Shown here: one piece after another, positions 26,819 to 34,917 of the stretch | Numbering within the stretch: the stretch's first letter is position 1 | Layout: each line of letters opens with the position of its first letter | Assembly (NCBI GenBank): GCA_036311285.1 | Contig: JAXJQF010000120.1 | Span: 1-36,139 of the forward strand | Reading direction: 5' to 3' | Source: JAXJQF01 sp036311285 | GTDB lineage: Bacteria; Pseudomonadota; Gammaproteobacteria; Enterobacterales; Succinivibrionaceae | DNA: 36,139 nucleotides | Made by a program: the position numbers and the translations under genes | The notes under the pieces: model-generated | The model's input: only the letters and a program-made list of their open reading frames with translations | What the model was told of the DNA's origin: nothing | Databases searched by the model: none

Positions 26819-27130
26819 ATAATCTCCAAAAACGTAGCACTAGTTAGATTATATCCTTTTAAATCATTTAAAATTTTTAAGTATGTAGTAGTTTTTTAAG
26901 TAAAAGACTAATATTGTGAGACATGACATCACTTTTTAACAAAATTAAGCACAAAAGCATCTATATTTATATTTTCTTTAGATGGGGACTTGTAAAGTTT
27001 TAGAGTACTAGATTATAGTGTTTATTTTGTGTTTTTCTCTTATAAAATCTCCTGTTATATTTTTTAATAAATTGTTAACTCTAGTTTTCATCTTAAAAAA
27101 ATCAAAGAAAATTCGTTACATCACTTTATT
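26819..27130. other. Intergenic region upstream of glgC
   Basis: 312 bp of very AT-rich sequence between the NYN-domain gene and glgC, both on the minus strand. It presumably holds the glgC promoter. No clear terminator, operator or reading frame was seen. Confidence 0.4.
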
Positions 27131-28102
27131 CTAAAGCAAAGGTTTTACATAACGATAAAATTTTAATCCTTTATCTTGTCCGTATTTTGAAACAAGATTT
27201 CTGTAAACTAGCAATTTAGCATTATTTTCTTTTTGATTCTTACATACAATCGAAGCCACGGAATTAAATATCTCAGATGAAAAACTATTTTCTCTCAGAA
27301 CCTTCTGAACTTTTTCATTAAGTGTTAGTTTAGTATGAGTTTTTTTGGAGTCCACTTCTTCTCCTTTTGCAACAGACTTAATATGGTTCTTTATCAATGG
27401 TTTTATCAATTCATAAATCGCATGATAATCTTCAGTTAGTTTCATAAGTTTGTTATGAATTGAGATAAGAGTTATTTCTTCTTTTGAACAATCTAATATT
27501 TCCTTTTTTACACCATCAACCAAGCTTTGCGAATAACCAGAACTAATAAGAATCTTTTCAATATCATGTTCTATATCTGACTCGAGATTTTTATCTAAAG
27601 TTTGATTAGGAACTATTTGTGAACAACTGGAATTCAGTGGTTCATTATTTTGTAGAGATGTTTCTGTAGAATATTCTTTAATAATTAAACCCTTATTATT
27701 AGAATTTGCATTCGGACTAGTAATTATTGTTTTGGCAGAGATAACATTGATGCTAGTCTGTCTTTTTATTGAGATTCCACATTTTTTTTCCCAAAAACTG
27801 ATGATATTGTCATAATCCTTATCCTTACTTATTACAACGTAATTATACTTTTTTCCATGAATACCAATAGCATATCCTACAAACGAAATGAGGTGCATAT
27901 CCAAAGATTGCGAACCTGCTGGGACCTTTATCAAATCGTACTTACAACATGATTTATTAAGTAAATTAAGGTTATCCAGCGTAATACTCTCTGCGTTTAC
28001 TGTGTAAAAAATATAAAATAAATCATCTTTAGTCAGACCTTTTAAATTACTGAGTCCAGCATTATGTACATTTTCAAAATCAATAAAAAAACAATTTGCC
28101 AT
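27131..28102 (-). CDS. NYN/PIN-like domain protein with two C-terminal helical repeats
   Basis: Putative metal-dependent ribonuclease of 323 aa, role unknown. The ATG at 28102 is preferred: AAGGAA lies about 10 nt upstream and the protein then begins MANCFFIDFENVHNAG, the first PIN-fold strand with its Asp. Two further acidic sites follow, SLDMHLISFVGYAIG and VISKDKDYDNII, completing the NYN/PIN-like active site within residues about 1-130. The middle is a polar linker. Residues about 190-255 and 265-323 look like two copies of one helical unit, each of form (I/V)xK(V/I)L...S.S...L or V... ending in (I/V)KPL(I/L). Tethered helical repeats might bind RNA or a partner. Cellular function cannot be assigned. 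Confidence 0.7.
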   Translation of the reverse strand: MANCFFIDFENVHNAGLSNLKGLTKDDLFYIFYTVNAESITLDNLNLLNKSCCKYDLIKVPAGSQSLDMHLISFVGYAIGIHGKKYNYVVISKDKDYDNIISFWEKKCGISIKRQTSINVISAKTIITSPNANSNNKGLIIKEYSTETSLQNNEPLNSSCSQIVPNQTLDKNLESDIEHDIEKILISSGYSQSLVDGVKKEILDCSKEEITLISIHNKLMKLTEDYHAIYELIKPLIKNHIKSVAKGEEVDSKKTHTKLTLNEKVQKVLRENSFSSEIFNSVASIVCKNQKENNAKLLVYRNLVSKYGQDKGLKFYRYVKPLL

Positions 28103-28583
28103 TAGCACTATTTCCTTAACATATTTTGTTTCATCATTATATGACAGAAAAAAACTATCTACAATCATTCAAAAACAGAACGCTATTTCCAACATGTCTG
28201 TAGTATAAAGTGCAAATATTATTACAAAACAACTTTATTTGTTAATACATAATTTTGTACAAGCAAGCAATGTATTTATACATCGATTTATTTGCTGATA
28301 CATTTATCCCGTATGATGTTATTTGAATAGAAAATTATATGAAAACACTAATTATAACTAAATCAATATAAGTTGTTAAAGAACATCAACCACGCATAAG
28401 AATTGGTTTAAAGTAAAATTTTCAAGTAGGAAGCTTACGTAGTTAAATATTAGATTTTTCATTTTCTAAGTTTTCCACTTTATATAATTGTTTTATGTTA
28501 AAATTCATTTTATTTACAAATTAAGAAATAATGATAACCACTTCTTATTAAGTGGTAATAAACTTTCGAGTCTATTTAAATAT
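28103..28583. other. Intergenic region between divergent NYN-domain and membrane-protein genes
   Basis: 481 bp of AT-rich DNA expected to hold both promoters. It includes a perfect short palindrome, atgtat-tt-atacat (28271-28284), a possible operator. An in-frame ATG at 28488 would extend the membrane protein to the left but gives an implausible N-terminus. Confidence 0.35.
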
Positions 28584-29423
28584 ATGAAAAATTTATTATC
28601 TAAAATATCAACAACTCCTAATAGTGTAAGTTTAAGAGAAACTTTTAAATCAAGTTTTGATGGTGTAAGTATTTTGATTTCACAACCAAAATTCTTCATT
28701 TTAAGCATGATTTTAAGTACATTTATTTTAATTTCATTTCTAGTACCTATCGCTGCATTCATTGCAATACCTGGTGTAATATCAGTTTTTATTGCTATTG
28801 TTTTTTCATATGTAAATAATGAAGATTTAAAACTTTATAGAATTCTTCAAATTATGAATTATAAATATCCATTTAAGATATCAACATTTGCATGCCTTGT
28901 TATAGTTCCCGCTGTAATAATTTTAGGTATTGGAATGTATACATACTCTAATGTTAGTATTTCACCTGAAAATATCTTAAAAATATCTCCATCTGTTGTT
29001 TATTTAATTATTGCAACAACAATGTTTACACTTGCGTGGGGTGTATCGTTTTTTTCTGCAAATTGCTTTGCTCTTCAGAACGATGCTTCAATGATTAGTG
29101 TATGTACTGATGCTATAGAACAAGTAATAAAAAAGCCTTTAAACATGTTTGTAATGTGTATAACCTGGTTTATGTCAATCATGTTCTTTTATTTTCTTGT
29201 TGCTTGTACATTTTTAGTATTATCAATGTTTGCACCAAGTCTAAACGTTTGGGTTTATACGATATTGTGTTACGTGATAGCATTCTTCTATTCAGCGTTA
29301 TTTATTTCATTCTATTTTATGAATTTAGCTGTTTATACATATAAGATGTTTGCGGTTAATTTTAATGACCATGATGATTCTGAGTTAGATTCATCAGATT
29401 CACATGAAATTCAAGAAAAATAA
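28584..29423 (+). CDS. Multi-pass inner-membrane protein of unknown function
   Basis: Not recognised as a named protein. From the ATG at 28584 it has 279 aa. A short polar N-terminus (about 1-35) is followed by roughly five or six hydrophobic segments: two at about 38-80, one at about 103-125, one at about 138-165, and two or three in about 183-262. The tail is acidic (DDSELDSSDSHEIQEK). The layout recalls small families of uncharacterised gammaproteobacterial membrane proteins. Neither candidate start has a good ribosome binding site. A terminator follows. It lies immediately left of the pilin locus but nothing ties it to pili. Confidence 0.6.
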   Translation: MKNLLSKISTTPNSVSLRETFKSSFDGVSILISQPKFFILSMILSTFILISFLVPIAAFIAIPGVISVFIAIVFSYVNNEDLKLYRILQIMNYKYPFKISTFACLVIVPAVIILGIGMYTYSNVSISPENILKISPSVVYLIIATTMFTLAWGVSFFSANCFALQNDASMISVCTDAIEQVIKKPLNMFVMCITWFMSIMFFYFLVACTFLVLSMFAPSLNVWVYTILCYVIAFFYSALFISFYFMNLAVYTYKMFAVNFNDHDDSELDSSDSHEIQEK

Positions 29424-29463
29424 ATCATAACAAAAACAGTTATTACTCTTTCTTAAAATCAAT

Positions 29464-29494
29464 CCCGTAGGTTAAAGAAAATCTACGGGTTTTC
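29464..29494 (+). terminator. Rho-independent terminator after the membrane-protein gene
   Basis: A 7-bp GC-rich stem, cccgtag (29464-29470) with ctacggg (29483-29489), and a 12-nt loop, followed by ttttcttt. It insulates the silent pilin cassette that begins 47 bp downstream from read-through. Confidence 0.75.
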
Positions 29495-29540
29495 TTTAAC
29501 AAAATTATTTCAAAAATAATCAAATATTAGATTGTAAATA

Positions 29541-29972
29541 ATGATTGTAATCGCAATCATCGGTATTTTAGCTGCAATCGCTTTACCAGCATACGCTAAG
29601 TACATGGCTCGTGCTCGTTTTACAGAAGTTACTTCTGCTGTTGACGGCGTTAAGAAGCAAGTTGAATTATGTATCTTTGCCGAAGGTACTGGATTAACTA
29701 CTTTCGCTGCTAGCACAGCAATTGAAACATCTGCTTGTGCAAACGCTGGAAAAGGTGATGGTTGGAAGATTGGTAAAGCTGATGACTATGCGACTAAGTA
29801 TGTTGATACAATCAAAGTTGAAAAAGCAAAAATTACAGCAACAGCAGTTGGTACAAATGGTTTAGGCGGTGCTACATTTATTATCGTTCCATACACTGGA
29901 GCTGCTGATAATGGTGTTATTAACTGGAAGCGTGACGATTTTTCATCATGCATTGAAGCAGAATTATGCTAA
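29541..29972 (+). CDS. Silent, leaderless pilin cassette A
   Basis: Encodes 143 residues of a type IV pilin beginning at MIVIAIIGILAAIALPAY, the middle of the N-terminal helix. The leader (MRNSKG) and the mature start FTLIEL with Glu5 are missing, and an in-frame TAA lies two codons upstream, so it cannot be a functional prepilin as it stands. A 37-nt block at 29539-29575 is identical to the expressed pilin. The body differs: the first disulfide loop runs CIFAEG...SAC (23 residues), and the end is SSCIEAELC. The frame is fully open. Most likely a donor for recombination into the expressed gene; it has the same orientation, so gene conversion is required. Confidence 0.85.
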   Translation: MIVIAIIGILAAIALPAYAKYMARARFTEVTSAVDGVKKQVELCIFAEGTGLTTFAASTAIETSACANAGKGDGWKIGKADDYATKYVDTIKVEKAKITATAVGTNGLGGATFIIVPYTGAADNGVINWKRDDFSSCIEAELC

Positions 29973-29992
29973 TACATAAGTAATATTCAAAT

Positions 29993-30024
29993 ACAAGACT
30001 AGTTTCGGCTAGTCTTGTTTCGTT
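29993..30024 (+). terminator. Terminator after pilin cassette A
   Basis: A 10-bp stem, acaagactag (29993-30002) with ctagtcttgt (30009-30018), then ttcgttt. The same hairpin and about 25 bp of preceding sequence recur after cassette C, which marks the duplicated module. Confidence 0.8.
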
Positions 30025-30047
30025 TATAAGACTAAATAATTATTCTC

Positions 30048-32504
30048 ATGAAAATCAAAAAACTAACATATTTAATTGTTACAATCCTTATCTACACATT
30101 CTTATCATTTGTATTAACTAAAGATTTCTTCTTCTCTCCTATCTCTGAGACTGATGGTAACTATGTTATTTTTAACTTTACTCCTCTTAATAATTCCTCT
30201 GAAGTAATAATTAGAACATATGATGAGAATTATAATGTTGCATTAGAAGATAAAAAGAACTTTAATTATAATAGGTTAGAAGAAAGTAGGGATTCTTCGG
30301 TAAATAGTTCTGCTGAAATTTCACGTTTATATTATGTTCCACATACAATTCCTTTCCTTGTACCATTTGTAAATTCTTTTAAATTTGAATTAACATTTAA
30401 TGCAAAAGCTGGAGATATCATCAATATTTCTAGTTTAAGTAGTTCGGGTAAAGAAATTCCATTAGAAGACTTTATTAATAATGTAAAATCAAATGACAAA
30501 TTCCGTATTGGTTCAGCAGAAAAATACGATGGTATTTATATTCAACTGTTAGAAGATTCTGTTACTTTTGATATAACAAATGTTATTAAACCTTTAAGGT
30601 TAACTAAAGCACAAGTTTCAAAATTTAACGAAGACTATGACTTCTTATGTTTTTCATATTTGCTATTTTTATTTAGCTTTTTTATTATCTTTTCTATAAT
30701 CTTTAACAAGATTGTTATAAGATATTTCAAAGAGCACAATATTTTACAAAAGATTGATAATTTTAAAGATATAGTATTTTTAGTTACTAATCTGTTAGCA
30801 ATACCATGTTTAATTCTTGCTTCTTACTACATTCTTCAAAGTCATGACTTACAAAATGTAAATAAAGCAAATAGAATTTATAGTGATGAATATCTAAACT
30901 TTGAATTTCATAATCTTATTATATTCCTTCAAAACTATATACCAATCTTAATTTTGATTGTAAGTTTAACGTCATTATCTATATTTATAAAATACAGAAC
31001 TGCTAAAGTGATTGCTGCTTTAATTACATTTGTTCTTTTATTTGTAATTAGTGCAGATAATTGTATATTAAATGTAATGAATATTAGACTTAACTTAGGA
31101 TTTGGAGGAGATTATGGGGGGGACTTTAAGTACTTTTATGATTTCTTAGTTGTTTTCTTCAAATCTACTAGTGGGATACTAATGAGTTTGTCATTTGTAT
31201 TGTTCTTTATGTGTGCTTATACCATTATTAAGAATAAACTTAAAGTTCCTCGCATGATATTATGGTGCAATATTTCATTAGTCGTTATGTCATTAACATT
31301 TGGTTTAATGCCAATAAAAGCACAGAACTTTGACTTTGTATTTAATAACGTATTCCAAAATAATAACATTACGTTTAAAAATGATGGTAATTTTAAGAAA
31401 AATTACCAAGAACATTATGTTCCTAGAGATAACCTTGATTTCAAATGGAAGAGCGAAAAAGGTTTAAATCAACAAAAGAATGTAATCCTTGTTTTAGTTG
31501 AATCATTAGGTTGTAATTTAACTAATATGTGTGGTGCCGGTCCAACATATGTGCCTTACATAGAAAAGATAGCTCAAAATAATTTATTGTTTGATAACTA
31601 TCATTCAATAATACGAGCTACATCTTTATCATATAAGGCAATTATAAAGTCAGTACCAATTATGCAAAATGCTGGATTAAAAGATTTTGGTTATACAAAA
31701 CTGTATGAACAAAATGACTTAATTAAGCATTTTAATGATAATGGATATAAGACTAGTTTTATTTCATCATCCGATCATGTATTTGGTATGGATAAAACTT
31801 TAAGTTATTCTACGTATGATGAAATAATCGATGCTAATGACTCTATATTTAAAGATATCAAACAACGTTATGTATTTAATAGTGTTGATGATAAGAAGTT
31901 GTTTGAAAAGATGATAGAGAAAATCCAAAATGAAAATGGTAAATTTTTCTTTGTTACCAAAACTGTTAGTAATCATAATCCTTATAATTCACCATATGGT
32001 ATAAACGATATGAAAAACGCCTTCAAATTTACAGATGAAGCAATTGATATGTTTGTTAAGAAATTAAGAAAAATTAATTACTTTGATAATGGTATTCTGA
32101 TACTAGTAGGAGATCATAGATCATGGAGAGATGTTGATGGAAACCCAGATGTTGTAGCTTCAAATAAAGTTCCACTAATTATTGTAGACGGAAAGAACAA
32201 TCCTCATATTGATCATACTGCAATTTCCCATGCTTCATTAGGTGTTATTTTGCAATATCTAAACTTACCTGAATATAAATATAGTAAGTTTAATGTTAAT
32301 CCATTTAACAATAAAGATAACAAATCCGAAATTTTATTTAGTTATGATTACAGTCAAATGAATAAGCTTTACATTAAGCATAAAAACAGATTATCCACAA
32401 TTATTATGAATGGTAATGAGACTGTTTTTGAGAACGAAAATAAACTGTTTACCGATGAAGAAGTAGACGACATTTTAGGTTATATTTCGTTGTTTAGGGA
32501 TTAG
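30048..32504 (+). CDS. LtaS/OpgB-like membrane phosphotransferase (sulfatase/alkaline phosphatase superfamily)
   Basis: A predicted inner-membrane enzyme of 818 aa. One N-terminal membrane segment (about 7-27) is followed by an extracytoplasmic region of about 165 residues. Five or six membrane segments (about 205-425) and the catalytic domain (about 475-818) follow. Expected metal and catalytic residues are Glu485 (LVESLG), nucleophile Thr525 (RATSLS), a His in SNHNPY and Asp689-His690 (VGDHRSW). The order and spacing match lipoteichoic acid synthase LtaS (Glu255, Thr300, Asp475-His476) and are similar in OpgB and phosphoethanolamine transferases. The substrate is unknown. It lies between two pilin cassettes, so pilin or surface-glycan modification with phosphoglycerol or phosphoethanolamine is plausible. 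Its 3' end is duplicated at 34918-35257. Confidence 0.75.
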   Translation: MKIKKLTYLIVTILIYTFLSFVLTKDFFFSPISETDGNYVIFNFTPLNNSSEVIIRTYDENYNVALEDKKNFNYNRLEESRDSSVNSSAEISRLYYVPHTIPFLVPFVNSFKFELTFNAKAGDIINISSLSSSGKEIPLEDFINNVKSNDKFRIGSAEKYDGIYIQLLEDSVTFDITNVIKPLRLTKAQVSKFNEDYDFLCFSYLLFLFSFFIIFSIIFNKIVIRYFKEHNILQKIDNFKDIVFLVTNLLAIPCLILASYYILQSHDLQNVNKANRIYSDEYLNFEFHNLIIFLQNYIPILILIVSLTSLSIFIKYRTAKVIAALITFVLLFVISADNCILNVMNIRLNLGFGGDYGGDFKYFYDFLVVFFKSTSGILMSLSFVLFFMCAYTIIKNKLKVPRMILWCNISLVVMSLTFGLMPIKAQNFDFVFNNVFQNNNITFKNDGNFKKNYQEHYVPRDNLDFKWKSEKGLNQQKNVILVLVESLGCNLTNMCGAGPTYVPYIEKIAQNNLLFDNYHSIIRATSLSYKAIIKSVPIMQNAGLKDFGYTKLYEQNDLIKHFNDNGYKTSFISSSDHVFGMDKTLSYSTYDEIIDANDSIFKDIKQRYVFNSVDDKKLFEKMIEKIQNENGKFFFVTKTVSNHNPYNSPYGINDMKNAFKFTDEAIDMFVKKLRKINYFDNGILILVGDHRSWRDVDGNPDVVASNKVPLIIVDGKNNPHIDHTAISHASLGVILQYLNLPEYKYSKFNVNPFNNKDNKSEILFSYDYSQMNKLYIKHKNRLSTIIMNGNETVFENENKLFTDEEVDDILGYISLFRD

Positions 32505-32523
32505 TATTTCTAAATTTATAAGG

Positions 32524-32550
32524 AAAAAGGAGCTCATAAAGCTCCTTTTT
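32524..32550. terminator. Bidirectional terminator between the transferase and cassette B
   Basis: An 11-bp stem, aaaaaggagct (32524-32534) with agctccttttt (32540-32550), and a 5-nt loop. T-rich on both strands, it serves the plus-strand transferase and the minus-strand pilin cassette. A homologous hairpin lies at 35279-35302. Confidence 0.85.
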
Positions 32551-32574
32551 TTAAACAAATGCTAGATTAATGAA

Positions 32575-33027
32575 TTAACACAAATCTTCAGTAATACAAC
32601 TTGAAGCTGCGTCATCTCTTCTCCAGTCAATTACTCCGTTATCTACAGCCGCATTACCGAAATGAGGTTCAATTTCAAAAGTAGCACTGTTTAAACCATT
32701 ACCAGCAATAGCGGTTGCAGTTATAACGCCTTGGTTTACAGCGATTTCGGCTACGTACTTAGTTGCATAGTTAGCCGCAGCATCAATTCTCCATCCGTTT
32801 CCATTTTGACCGTTTGAACAGTCAAGACCATTAACAACATTTGGGACCATAAGAGCATTTGCAGCAGGTGCTGTTGCAATTCCTAAGTCAAAAATACATA
32901 ATTCAACTTGCTTCTTAACGCCGTCAACAGCAGTAGTAACTTCTGTAAAACGTGCACGAGCCATATATCTAGCATATGCTGGTAAAGCGATTGCAGCTAA
33001 GATACCGATGATTGCGATTACAATCAT
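32575..33027 (-). CDS. Silent, leaderless pilin cassette B (inverted relative to the expressed gene)
   Basis: 150 residues starting MIVIAIIGILAAIALPAY, with the leader and FTLIEL missing. Its 5' conserved block forms a large inverted repeat with the expressed pilin: 30 nt (33002-33031) are the exact reverse complement of 33594-33623, and a second 30-nt identical stretch, with atggctcgtgcacg, follows inside the gene. Inversion between these repeats would place the promoter and leader now feeding the expressed pilin onto this cassette. Disulfide loop 1 is CIFDLG...GLDC (27 residues) and the end is CITEDLC. The frame is open. No promoter or ribosome binding site is visible upstream. Confidence 0.85.
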   Translation of the reverse strand: MIVIAIIGILAAIALPAYARYMARARFTEVTTAVDGVKKQVELCIFDLGIATAPAANALMVPNVVNGLDCSNGQNGNGWRIDAAANYATKYVAEIAVNQGVITATAIAGNGLNSATFEIEPHFGNAAVDNGVIDWRRDDAASSCITEDLC

Positions 33028-33395
33028 TAATCACTATTATAAAGTTTTAATAAAACATTTATTTTACAATGGTTAGATTGATATACATTTGATATTTTTG
33101 TTAAAAATTTAACGAAAAAAGTAGTAGTTTTTAATTGTAGAAATCGAAATAAAATGTTGATTTTGATGATTTAAAAATAGTTATTAGATTTAATTGTTAT
33201 AAATATGTTTGTATAAAAAAAAATAAAACGAATTCAGTACTAATATTTAAAATTTTTTGAATTATAGAAATTGCACAAAGGAATTTATATCTTAAGTGTT
33301 ATTGAAAGCATTTTATGATTTTATTTAAAAATTATTATTTTTGTAATAATTTGATTGCAAATAACATATAAGGTGCTAAAATTAGCTGTGTTTTA

Positions 33396-33429
33396 TGATT
33401 AGAAAGTAAACAATTTATGATTCTAATCA
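33396..33429. promoter_or_regulatory. Inverted repeat upstream of the pilin promoter (candidate operator)
   Basis: tgattagaa (33396-33404) and ttctaatca (33421-33429) are perfect reverse complements with a 16-bp spacer, centred about 60 bp upstream of the proposed -10. Possible regulator or recombinase binding site. Inferred from symmetry only. Confidence 0.4.
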
Positions 33430-33449
33430 CAAAAAAAAATATAAATATT

Positions 33450-33478
33450 TTTTTATTAACTATGTTTGAGTATATAAT
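33450..33478 (+). promoter_or_regulatory. Candidate sigma-70 promoter of the expressed pilin
   Basis: A perfect tataat at 33473-33478 has a weak T-rich -35 near 33450-33455 (17-bp spacer) and A-tracts upstream that could act as an UP element. Transcription would start near 33485, leaving a roughly 77-nt leader with hairpins. No sigma-54 GG/GC signature, the usual pilA type in Pseudomonas, is visible. Confidence 0.45.
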
Positions 33479-33561
33479 TACATATGTCTACACGAAATAA
33501 TTCGTTAGATGTTTAAAAAATACTTTAAACGGATTTAATTTTACGTAAAGGGAATTATATT

Positions 33562-34059
33562 ATGAGAAATTCTAAAGGTTTTACATTAATCGAATTAATG
33601 ATTGTAATCGCAATCATCGGTATTTTAGCTGCGATCGCTTTACCTGCATACGCTAAGTACATGGCTCGTGCACGTTTTACAGAAGTTACTTCTGCCGTTT
33701 CTGGTGTACAAAAACAAGTTGAGTTATGTATTTTTGATTTAGGTACAGGTAAATTTAGCAAAAACACAGCGATTATTGTAAACACTAGTGTTAACAAGGA
33801 CGGTTGTGCTAATACAAAGGCAAACAGTGGTAATGGTTGGAGATTAGGGCTAAATACTGATTATGCGACTAAGTATGTTAATAAAATTGATGTAACTGCA
33901 AACGGTGTTATAACAGCAACAGCGAATGCTGGTAATGGCTTAAATAGTGCTAAGATTTCGTATATTCCTTATTTTGGAGCTGCAGACAATGGCGTTATCG
34001 ATTGGAAAAGAGATGAAACTGCTACAGCTTCAACATGTATTGCAGCCGATTTATGCTAG
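33562..34059 (+). CDS. Expressed type IV major pilin (variable)
   Basis: The only complete prepilin in the window, 165 aa. The leader MRNSKG ends in Gly and is followed by Phe and the consensus FTLIELMIVIAIIGILAA with Glu5, the site for PilD cleavage and methylation. AAAGGGA (33547-33552) is a good ribosome binding site. The conserved helix runs to about residue 55. A hypervariable loop lies between Cys56 and Cys82, the semi-conserved GNGWR...DYATKYV follows, and the C-terminal pair Cys159-Cys165 frames IAADL. It is the equivalent of pilA/pilE. Four partial copies with the same 3' end but no leader surround it. Its middle third is almost identical to cassette C, suggesting mosaic origin. Confidence 0.93.
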   Translation: MRNSKGFTLIELMIVIAIIGILAAIALPAYAKYMARARFTEVTSAVSGVQKQVELCIFDLGTGKFSKNTAIIVNTSVNKDGCANTKANSGNGWRLGLNTDYATKYVNKIDVTANGVITATANAGNGLNSAKISYIPYFGAADNGVIDWKRDETATASTCIAADLC

Positions 34060-34117
34060 TCTAATATAGGTTATTGATACTTTTTAGTTTGTAACGTAAC
34101 TGAGTTAGTTTGAAATT

Positions 34118-34147
34118 ACAAGGTCTCAACAGAGGCCTTGTTTGTTT
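34118..34147 (+). terminator. Terminator after the expressed pilin
   Basis: Stem caaggtctc (34119-34127) with gaggccttg (34132-34140), one G-T pair, and loop aaca. A further A-T pair closes it, and tttgttt follows. It differs from the terminators behind the silent cassettes. Confidence 0.8.
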
Positions 34148-34352
34148 ATAACTCTGTGTATTTATATAAATGTTCGTAAAAATTACTTTTTCATAATAAC
34201 AAAATAAAATTTTCAGAGATATTTGAAAACAATTTTTTCGCTATGAATAAGTTTTTCTCAAGTAATTCATTGTTTGTAGCTTAGTTTTCTATTTGTTTCT
34301 ACTGAATTTCCCCATCTTTGTAGCACATTAATATTAACGAGGGGTAAGATGT

Positions 34353-34829
34353 TTGCTAATGATTGTAATTGTAATCGCAATCATCGGTATTTTAGCTGCA
34401 ATCGCTTTACCTGCATATGCTAAGTACATGGCTCGTGCACGTTTTACAGAAGCTACTAATGCTGTTGCTAGTGTGCAAAAGCAAGTTCAATTATGTATAT
34501 TTGATTTAGGAGTATATGATTTTAAACCTAATCAGCCTATAGTTGTCGATAAGAGCTCTAATTATAAAGGATGCTCTAACATTTATGGTTCAAACAGAGG
34601 TAATGGTTGGAGATTAGGACCAAATACTGATTATGCGACTAAGTATGTTAATAAAATTGATGTAACTGAAGACGGCGTTATAACAGCTAAAGCAGTTGCT
34701 GGCAATGGTTTAAATAGTGCAACTATTCAGTTTATCCCGCACTTTGGTACAGTTGATAATGGAGTTGTTGTGTGGCGCAGAAATAACAATGTTTCAGTAT
34801 CAACTTGTATTGCTACAGAGTTATGTTAA
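34353..34829 (+). CDS. Silent, leaderless pilin cassette C
   Basis: About 157 residues from the pilin helix to the C-terminal CIATELC. Only a TTG at 34353 or the internal ATG could start it. The leader and FTLIEL are missing. A tandem duplication of attgta (34362-34373) adds two residues in frame. The first loop is CIFDLG...YKGC (27 residues). The block 34591-34667 matches the expressed gene (33821-33897) at 74 of 77 positions, far above the flanking sequence, as expected for gene conversion. It has the same orientation as the expressed gene, which lies 293 bp upstream. An ATG at 34349 behind GAGGGG is out of frame. Confidence 0.85.
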   Translation: MLMIVIVIAIIGILAAIALPAYAKYMARARFTEATNAVASVQKQVQLCIFDLGVYDFKPNQPIVVDKSSNYKGCSNIYGSNRGNGWRLGPNTDYATKYVNKIDVTEDGVITAKAVAGNGLNSATIQFIPHFGTVDNGVVVWRRNNNVSVSTCIATELC

Positions 34830-34850
34830 TCCATAAATAATATTCAAATA

Positions 34851-34882
34851 CAAGACTAGCTTATGCTAGTCTTGTATTGTTT
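34851..34882 (+). terminator. Terminator after pilin cassette C
   Basis: An 11-bp stem, acaagactagc (34851-34861) with gctagtcttgt (34866-34876), then attgttt. Homologous, with its upstream flank, to the hairpin behind cassette A. Confidence 0.8.
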
Positions 34883-34917
34883 AAAAATCTAAAAAAATAG
34901 AAATATGATCTCTTCTA

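Larger units (their letters stand above)
33028..33561. other. Promoter segment between inverted pilin copies
   Basis: 534 bp of very AT-rich DNA without a gene, lying head-to-head between cassette B and the expressed pilin. It carries the only recognisable pilin promoter, an upstream inverted repeat, and two hairpins in the 5' untranslated region (33492-33505 and 33511-33530). No G-rich run able to form a quadruplex, as used upstream of neisserial pilE, is present on either strand. Confidence 0.6.

Noticed and set aside
28488..28583. Longer N-terminus for the membrane protein at 28584
   Set aside because: The extra 32 residues have no ribosome binding site and put an unrelated polar segment before the membrane domain; the internal ATG is more plausible, though its own ribosome binding site is also weak.
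33028..33561. Guanine quadruplex upstream of the expressed pilin, as in Neisseria
   Set aside because: Neither strand has the required runs of three or more G in this AT-rich segment, so initiation by that mechanism is not supported.
33555..33797. Minus-strand open frame opposite the expressed pilin (and similar ones opposite other genes)
   Set aside because: It is the antisense of a conserved pilin sequence with no ribosome binding site or recognisable motif; the pilin frame explains the conservation.
34349..34423. ATG behind a GAGGGG ribosome binding site in front of cassette C
   Set aside because: It is out of frame with the pilin, reads a 24-codon peptide with no leader features and ends in a stop, so it does not make cassette C an expressed gene.
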